This document shows, in pieces, positions 59,628 through 64,000 of a stretch of DNA of 64,000 nucleotides. The notes under the pieces were generated by a model that was not told where the DNA came from, ran no database searches, and was given only the letters and a program-made list of their open reading frames with translations. Source of the stretch: Solobacterium moorei (lineage in GTDB: Bacteria > Bacillota_I > Bacilli_A > Erysipelotrichales > Erysipelotrichaceae); contig NZ_AP028934.1 in assembly GCF_036323475.1 (NCBI RefSeq), positions 434,001 through 498,000 on the forward strand, in the 5' to 3' direction. A program made the translations under genes and the position numbers. The stretch's first letter is position 1. Every line of letters begins with the position of its first letter.

Positions 59628-59972
59628 TTGATTCAATTTGTAGGGCGAGATGCTTATAAGCAGTTTTGGAATTTTAGTAAAGATGAGAAAGAGAACTTGG
59701 CCACTCAATTGGCGATTGAGTTACCCGCACTCAGAGGAAAAGTTGGTGCATCACAAGAAGAAATTGCTTCGGCTGTTGGTATTTCACGACAAACTTATAG
59801 TGCCTACGAAAATCGGACACGCCCAATTCCATGGAGTTTATATCTAGCACTATTGTTTTATTTTGATTACATTCCAAGTACACATTATATGATTCGCCAG
59901 CTTGAATTATTCCCAAATGAATTAGACGAATGTTGGTTAGCTGGTAGAGTTTTTATTGAGGAAGAAAAATGA
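59628..59972 (+). CDS. XRE-type HTH protein, TTG start
   Basis: The 114-residue protein most likely starts at TTG 59628, 7 bp after AGGAGG; an upstream ORF extension runs into the palindrome and is rejected. It has a Cro/C1 HTH ([47 protein letters not shown]). It is placed just before erm(B) and overlaps the 13-codon ORF by ATGA. Role unknown. Confidence 0.75.
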
Positions 59973-60010
59973 GCGAATATTCACAGCAAATAAAAAGGGA
60001 TATTACATGA
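59969..60010 (+). CDS. 13-codon minicistron coupling the HTH gene to erm(B)
   Basis: ATG at 59969 overlaps the TGA of the HTH gene. [13 protein letters not shown] then ends in a TGA (60008-60010) that overlaps the ATG of erm(B) at 60007. It could be the start of a gene cut by the erm(B) insertion. Ribosomes ending it could restart on erm(B), whose own region has only AAAAAGGG. Confidence 0.55.
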
Positions 60011-60744
60011 ACAAAAATATAAAATATTCTCAAAACTTTTTAACGAGTGAAAAAGTACTCAACCAAATAATAAAACAATTGAATTTAAAAGAAACCGATA
60101 CCGTTTACGAAATTGGAACAGGTAAAGGGCATTTAACGACGAAACTGGCTAAAATAAGTAAACAGGTAACGTCTATTGAATTAGACAGTCATCTATTCAA
60201 CTTATCGTCAGAAAAATTAAAACTGAATACTCGTGTCACTTTAATTCACCAAGATATTCTACAGTTTCAATTCCCTAACAAACAGAGGTATAAAATTGTT
60301 GGGAGTATTCCTTACCATTTAAGCACACAAATTATTAAAAAAGTGGTTTTTGAAAGCCATGCGTCTGACATCTATCTGATTGTTGAAGAAGGATTCTACA
60401 AGCGTACCTTGGATATTCACCGAACACTAGGGTTGCTCTTGCACACTCAAGTCTCGATTCAGCAATTGCTTAAGCTGCCAGCGGAATGCTTTCATCCTAA
60501 ACCAAAAGTAAACAGTGTCTTAATAAAACTTACCCGCCATACCACAGATGTTCCAGATAAATATTGGAAGCTATATACGTACTTTGTTTCAAAATGGGTC
60601 AATCGAGAATATCGTCAACTGTTTACTAAAAATCAGTTTCATCAAGCAATGAAACACGCCAAAGTAAACAATTTAAGTACCGTTACTTATGAGCAAGTAT
60701 TGTCTATTTTTAATAGTTATCTATTATTTAACGGGAGGAAATAA
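60007..60744 (+). CDS. erm(B): 23S rRNA adenine N6-methyltransferase, MLS resistance
   Basis: The 245-residue product matches ErmB in full, from [20 protein letters not shown] to LFNGRK. SAM motif [14 protein letters not shown] and catalytic VGSIPYHLS are intact. It methylates 23S rRNA (A2058, E. coli numbering) and gives macrolide, lincosamide and streptogramin B resistance. The usual leader peptide and attenuator are missing: erm(B)-like sequence starts only about 4 bp before the ATG. Expression would be constitutive and dependent on upstream transcription (inference). Confidence 0.96.
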
Positions 60745-60747
60745 TTA

Positions 60748-60942
60748 AACTATGTTTTGAACCATGAATTAAATAAAAATGACTCTCAATTATTGGAAGT
60801 CAATTTATTAAACCAATTAAAGCTTGCAAAACGTGTAAATCTTTTTGATTATTCTTTAGAAGAATTACAAGCCGTTCATGAGTATTGGCGGTCAATGAAT
60901 CGTTACTCAAAACAAGTTTTGAATAAAGAGAAAGTGGCTTAA
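60748..60942 (+). pseudogene. Truncated epsilon antitoxin (residues 27-90)
   Basis: Starting 3 bp after the erm(B) stop, the frame reads NYVLNHELNKNDSQLLEVNL...YWRSMNRYSKQVLNKEKVA, the last 64 residues of the 90-residue epsilon antitoxin of the pSM19035 epsilon-zeta system, as I recall it. The first 26 residues are gone. The junction with erm(B) is direct. With zeta also broken, it no longer has a toxin to neutralise. Confidence 0.85.
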
Positions 60943-61152
60943 TATGGCAAATATAGTCAATTTTACTGACAAACAGTTTGAGAATCGCTTAAATGATAAT
61001 TTAGAAGAATTGGTTCAAGTAAAAAAGCGGTTGAATCGCCAACCGCTTTTTTACTTGGTGGGCAATCAGGGTCAGGGAAAACCAGTTTGCGAAGAAGATG
61101 ATTGAGCAGGCAGGAACAAAGTGATAAATTCAAATTGTGAGGGAAAATACAG

Positions 61153-61698
61153 ATGAATCAAGGAAGAATTATTGTGATTACAGGCTCACCGGGGACAGGA
61201 AAAACAACAACTGCGTCAATTGTCGCAAAGGAATCAGATATGGATAAATCAGTGCATATGCACACCGATGACTTTTTTCATTACTTAAGCAAAGGCGCAA
61301 TACCACCACATTTGCCAGAATCCAACAAGCAAAATCTGGTTGTCATTGAAGCCTTTTTAGAAGCTGCAAAGCGATATGCTCGTGGCGGATATGATGTAAT
61401 TGTAGATGGGATTGTCGGGCCATGGTTTTTGGAGCCATGGAAAGCTCTTGCCCAAGAAGATTACGAGGTACACTATATTGTATTAAGAGCGAGTAAAAAA
61501 GAAACTATGAAGCGAGCTGTGGAACGCTCAAAATTAGATAGAAAAACAAATATTGAATTAGTGGAAACAATGTGGGAGCAATTTTCCGGTTTGGGGATAT
61601 ATGAATCAAATGTCATAGACACAACTACATTCACAATTAAAGATACGGTTTCCGCAATAAAAGAAAGAGTTGCATGTGGGACGTCTTTACTATCTTAG
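61153..61698 (+). CDS. Small P-loop kinase/AAA-type ATPase inserted in zeta
   Basis: The 181-residue protein has Walker A GSPGTGKTTT near residues 12-21, MHTDDFFHYL (a D-D pair like small-molecule kinases), VIVDGIVGPWF (Walker B-like) and a lid region LRASKKETMKRAVERSKLDRK. It resembles shikimate-kinase or chloramphenicol-phosphotransferase-type small kinases, not zeta. GAGGG precedes the ATG. It lies in a resistance cassette, so a resistance role is conceivable but unproven. The substrate is unknown. Confidence 0.75.
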   Translation: MNQGRIIVITGSPGTGKTTTASIVAKESDMDKSVHMHTDDFFHYLSKGAIPPHLPESNKQNLVVIEAFLEAAKRYARGGYDVIVDGIVGPWFLEPWKALAQEDYEVHYIVLRASKKETMKRAVERSKLDRKTNIELVETMWEQFSGLGIYESNVIDTTTFTIKDTVSAIKERVACGTSLLS

Positions 61699-61987
61699 AC
61701 ATTCCCATTTGTCAGGAAGATAGCAAAGCCAGCCGAGCCAGTCAACGGTCAAGATGAACGGCGCATTTCATGCGCCGCCGTTGACAGTCACGCCCGTCTT
61801 TGCTAAAAAGTAATCAAGGCGGGAAAGCCCTAAAATGGCTTCCCGCCCATTTCAATTTTTAGAAAAGAAACGCTCCAAAATCAGAAAGAGAGCGTCCAAG
61901 CACTTTGAGGGATTGGCCGCCTTGTCCACCCATTCAGCGGGACAGCGGGCGGAGGTCAAGGCCGGGTGTAAACCCGTTCATTTCAGC
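61699..61987 (+). other. GC-rich insert between the kinase gene and the zeta tail
   Basis: About 290 bp of clearly higher GC than its surroundings. It holds two stems, GGCGCAT-TTC-ATGCGCC near 61770 and GGCGGGAA...TTCCCGCC near 61821-61848. An ORF from 61835 ([26 protein letters not shown]) is basic but runs into zeta. I read it as a foreign fragment, perhaps from a mobilisation region, and call no gene. Confidence 0.45.
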
Positions 61988-62301
61988 TTAGAAACCCTTC
62001 ATAAAACGGGCTTATTTAGCGATATAAGGCTTTATAATAGAGAAGGAGTGAAACTTCTATTCAAGTTTAGAAACGCCTTCCATTAGTCCGAAAGAGACCT
62101 TAGAAAGAGAATTAAATCGTAAAGTATCAGGGAAAGAAATTCAACCGACTTTGGAGAGAATAGAGCAAAAAATGGTTCAAAATCAACACCAAGAAACCCC
62201 TGAATTTAAAGCAATTCAACAAAAATTGGAAAGCTTGCAGCTACCTACACCACCAATACCCAAAACACCTAAACTTCCAGGACTTTAAACCTTAAAAAAG
62301 G

Positions 62302-62342
62302 AAAAGAGTAGTTACCAAAAAACGGTAACTACTCTTTTTTTA
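62302..62342 (+). terminator. Terminator after the zeta remnant
   Basis: AAAAGAGTAGTTACC (62302-62316) pairs with GGTAACTACTCTTTT (62324-62338), followed by T residues. Confidence 0.9.
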
Positions 62343-62476
62343 TAAAAACCTTTCCTCATGTTTGAAAAGCTGATCGAGAAATAAAGCACACAACGGTATT
62401 CTTTCTTTTTTCAGTTGGTACATTTTGCAGTCTGTAACGTGTCATTTACTGTTTGTTACCTTAACATATCCAGTCG

Positions 62477-62524
62477 AAAACACAAGGGTATATAAACGAG
62501 CAAGCTCGCCCTTGTGTTTTCTTT
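62477..62524 (+). terminator. Long nested hairpin
   Basis: AAAACACAAGGG (62477-62488) pairs with CCCTTGTGTTTT (62509-62520), with an inner GAGC-AA-GCTC stem. It is a terminator or structured site in the otherwise gene-poor 62343-62791 stretch. An origin-of-transfer role is possible. Confidence 0.6.
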
Positions 62525-62607
62525 GTGTCTATGTTGCGTTCTCGTCACAGCAAACGACACGAACACACTGGCGAAAATGAACCAACAAAACGAAAAAAGA
62601 AAGGAGC

Positions 62608-62706
62608 GTATACTTCACAGACGGTGTTAAGGATACTTACCAGATGAAACCGTACATTGCACCGACCGCTGCTGAGTTGGAACAATTTCTTTCCTCTCTA
62701 AATTAA
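62608..62706 (+). pseudogene. Possible C-terminal fragment of a lost gene
   Basis: A 32-codon open tail without a start reads VYFTDGVKDTYQMKPYIAPT and ends FLSSLN-stop. An AAAGGAG lies just before it, but there is no start codon at the right distance. It looks like the end of a larger gene left by rearrangement. Low confidence. Confidence 0.3.
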
Positions 62707-62722
62707 ATCTTGCCGAAGCAGT

Positions 62723-62748
62723 GATGTGTCAGACTTTCCTGACACATC
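62723..62748. repeat. 10-bp hairpin before the toxin-like genes
   Basis: GATGTGTCAG (62723-62732) pairs with CTGACACATC (62739-62748). No T run follows, so it may be an operator or 5'-UTR structure of the gene at 62792. Confidence 0.6.
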
Positions 62749-62791
62749 GCCGCTTTGCACTTCACAAAATCCGCTGCCAGGAGGTGATGAA

Positions 62792-63661
62792 ATGAGTATG
62801 GTAAATGCTGACTCCGTTCAGCTATTCGCAATGCTGAAAAAAATGCAGGATTCCATTTCCTCCATCGAAACTACCAAAAAATCTGTAAAGATGAAATATG
62901 AACAGTTAGGTGCTGGATGGCAAGATAAAAAATACAACGAGTTGGGCGTGGTTGTAAGAGACTGCAACAAGGCTCTCAATGACATATTGGTAATTATGCT
63001 TCAAGCAGAAAAATATGTGGCTTTACTCGCCAAGAGCCTTAGTGAATACGAAAGTGTTCAACTAGGATCTACAAATGGAATATCTGCAAGCACACCTCAG
63101 ACCAGTAGTTTTGCTGTTACACCATCAAGTGCAGATACAACCACCTTTGAGTCAAATACCTTTGGTTCTAATCTTGCATTTGTTCAAGACAGACTATCAG
63201 CTGAACGATATTTTTCCCGTGGAAATCACTATGAAGAATATCGAGATTATTGGGAGAACGGGAACTATACCTTTTCTCGAAATGAAAATCCAGAACTCGT
63301 ATACGTTAGAGCAAGGGATATTGAAGGAGTTTATCTCAGTGACCGAGAACTTGGGAACCCGGAAGGATTTTGGACACGGAATGGTCGAGAGGGATGGTCG
63401 AGAGAAAACATTCTAAGGCGAGCTTCGCACATCCAAGATGTTCGTCAAAATACTGAGTCAGGAATGTCTTTGGATGAGCTTTCACAAAACCCAGTGTTAG
63501 ATGATACCATTCGTAGCTATTACAATAATCCTGTCCAGGTTGCGCAGGTAGGTTCTTATTATGTATTTCAGAGTGATGGGCGACATCGAACACTTGCAGC
63601 TCAATCGCTTGATACATATATCCCGGTTTTAGTAACAGGTAGCTACACTCGAAATGATTAA
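62792..63661 (+). CDS. WXG-like N-terminal domain with a C-terminal toxin-like domain
   Basis: The 289-residue protein starts at the ATG after AGGAGGTGA. Residues 1-95 form a helix-turn-helix hairpin of the ESAT-6/WXG100 kind, with GWQDKKYNELG near residues 48-58 at the turn. A Ser/Thr/Pro linker covers residues 97-135. The C-terminal part (residues 135-289) has WENGNYTF, ARDIEGVYL, GFWTRNGREGWSRENILRRA and ends YVFQSDGRHRTLAAQSLDTYIPVLVTG. The DGRHR-AA-IPV pattern recalls ParB-like nuclease folds. Function is inferred only: an effector exported by a type VII-like route. The next gene shares the N-terminal domain. Confidence 0.7.
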   Translation: MSMVNADSVQLFAMLKKMQDSISSIETTKKSVKMKYEQLGAGWQDKKYNELGVVVRDCNKALNDILVIMLQAEKYVALLAKSLSEYESVQLGSTNGISASTPQTSSFAVTPSSADTTTFESNTFGSNLAFVQDRLSAERYFSRGNHYEEYRDYWENGNYTFSRNENPELVYVRARDIEGVYLSDRELGNPEGFWTRNGREGWSRENILRRASHIQDVRQNTESGMSLDELSQNPVLDDTIRSYYNNPVQVAQVGSYYVFQSDGRHRTLAAQSLDTYIPVLVTGSYTRND

Positions 63662-63680
63662 CAAATGAGGAGGTGAGTGT

Positions 63681-64000
63681 TTGAGCAACGTAAATGCTGA
63701 TGCAACTCAATTACTGACAATACTGAAAAATATGCGGACCTCCATTTCTTCTATCGAAACTACAAGAAGTTCTGTGAAGATGAAATATCAGCAATTGGGA
63801 ATTGGATGGAATGACAAGAAGTACGATGAGCTGGGAACTATCGTAAAAGATTGCAACAAAGCCCTGAATGATATTTTACAGATTATGCTTCAGGCCGAAA
63901 AATACGTTGCTTCACTTGCCAAAAGTGTACAAGAATATGATAATGTTAATTTGGACACTCCTTCTGCACGAAATTCTTTCCTCCAGGGTCTGCAAACACC
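63681..64000 (+). CDS. Second WXG-like protein, N-terminal part (runs off right edge)
   Basis: A TTG start at 63681 follows GAGGAGGTGA. The visible 106 residues (SNVNADATQLLTILKNMRTS...) align with the first 100 of the preceding protein, with the turn GWNDKKYDELG and VKDCNKALNDILQIMLQAEKYVASLAKSVQEYDNV. A diverged linker (NLDTPSARNSFLQG) begins before the edge. Tandem paralogues with a shared N-terminus are typical of polymorphic toxin loci. The C-terminal part lies beyond the window. Confidence 0.75.
   Translation, partial: MSNVNADATQLLTILKNMRTSISSIETTRSSVKMKYQQLGIGWNDKKYDELGTIVKDCNKALNDILQIMLQAEKYVASLAKSVQEYDNVNLDTPSARNSFLQGLQT

Larger units (their letters stand above)
60944..62288 (+). 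pseudogene. Zeta toxin gene, frameshifted and split by an insertion
   Basis: [20 protein letters not shown] at 60944 is the zeta N-terminus. A one-base loss at TTCAAGTAAAAAAG (about 61016) shifts the frame, and the Walker region GSGKTS survives only in the shifted frame. Homology stops near 61092 and resumes near 61988 ([21 protein letters not shown]). Another one-base gain (CTTCTATTC) follows, then the tail ...IPKTPKLPG. The middle of zeta, with its catalytic and substrate residues, is replaced by a kinase gene and a GC-rich block. Confidence 0.85.
50879..64000. mobile_element. Integrative (probably conjugative) element, right end outside the window
   Basis: From the tRNA-Arg fragment rightward, gene content changes to a tyrosine integrase, excisionases, PemK, phage-type regulators, ImmA, a second integrase, erm(B) and toxin-like genes. 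Base composition is visibly richer in GC from about 51 to 57.5 kb than the chromosome. Several later insertions are nested (integrase unit, erm(B) cassette, kinase). No conjugation genes are in view, so conjugative ability is unproven. Confidence 0.8.

Overview
The window is low-GC Bacillota DNA. Strong Shine-Dalgarno sites, many Rho-independent terminators, and the gene set (semiSWEET, MupG/MurQ, NptA, rubrerythrin, LTA-synthase-like protein) fit an anaerobic Firmicute, possibly Erysipelotrichales. That placement is an inference from gene content, not a search result.

Chromosomal part, about 1-50.9 kb. The left edge holds the start of an unidentified minus-strand gene, a small ribbon-helix-helix gene and a tRNA cluster (Gly-GCC, Asp-GTC, Ser-GCT). 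Then comes a nucleoside-scavenging block: a ribokinase-like kinase, a nucleoside phosphorylase, adenosine deaminase, a BMP-type nucleoside-binding lipoprotein with its ATPase and two permeases, and two nucleoside hydrolases. The lipoprotein promoter has three tandem 13-bp repeats upstream and a near-perfect CcpA (cre) box downstream. An IS1182-like element sits exactly in the loop of the terminator that closes this operon. Next is a MurNAc-6-phosphate (cell-wall recycling) group with an RpiR regulator, MurQ and MupG. After that come a radical SAM protein, a Na/Pi cotransporter, lactate dehydrogenase, a semiSWEET, rubrerythrin, fructokinase, a CpXC protein, an Mrr-like membrane protein, an LTA-synthase-like protein, a four-gene MacAB-like efflux operon with two adaptors, and glycerate kinase.

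From 33 to 40.4 kb the chromosome is decayed. It has a second IS1182-like element whose transposase carries one amber codon, several broken genes (ATC hydrolase-like, alpha/beta hydrolase, MBL-like), and an IS1202/ISNCY-type element with a 28-bp target duplication. A large surface protein, a DUF308 protein, Lgt, RpiB and FtsH follow. FtsH is preceded by a CIRCE-like operator. Small enzymes continue to 50.8 kb.

Accessory part, about 50.88 kb to the right edge. An integrative element begins at the 3' remnant of a tRNA-Arg(CCT) gene. It carries a tyrosine integrase, two excisionase-like proteins (one with three tandem HTH units), a PemK/MazF-type protein behind a long structured non-coding leader, an XRE regulator, an ArpU-like regulator, and a face-to-face promoter switch controlling a repressor/ImmA pair. 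A second tyrosine integrase is flanked by inverted copies of a 25-bp palindrome. It is followed by an HTH gene, a 13-codon minicistron and erm(B), chained by ATGA overlaps; the usual erm(B) leader is gone. Wrecked epsilon and zeta toxin-antitoxin genes follow, with a small P-loop kinase gene inserted into zeta. The window ends in two tandem genes sharing an ESAT-6/WXG-like N-terminal domain. The first has a distinct C-terminal domain and the second runs off the edge. This looks like a polymorphic-toxin-type locus and is the most likely undescribed system here. The right end of the element is outside the window.
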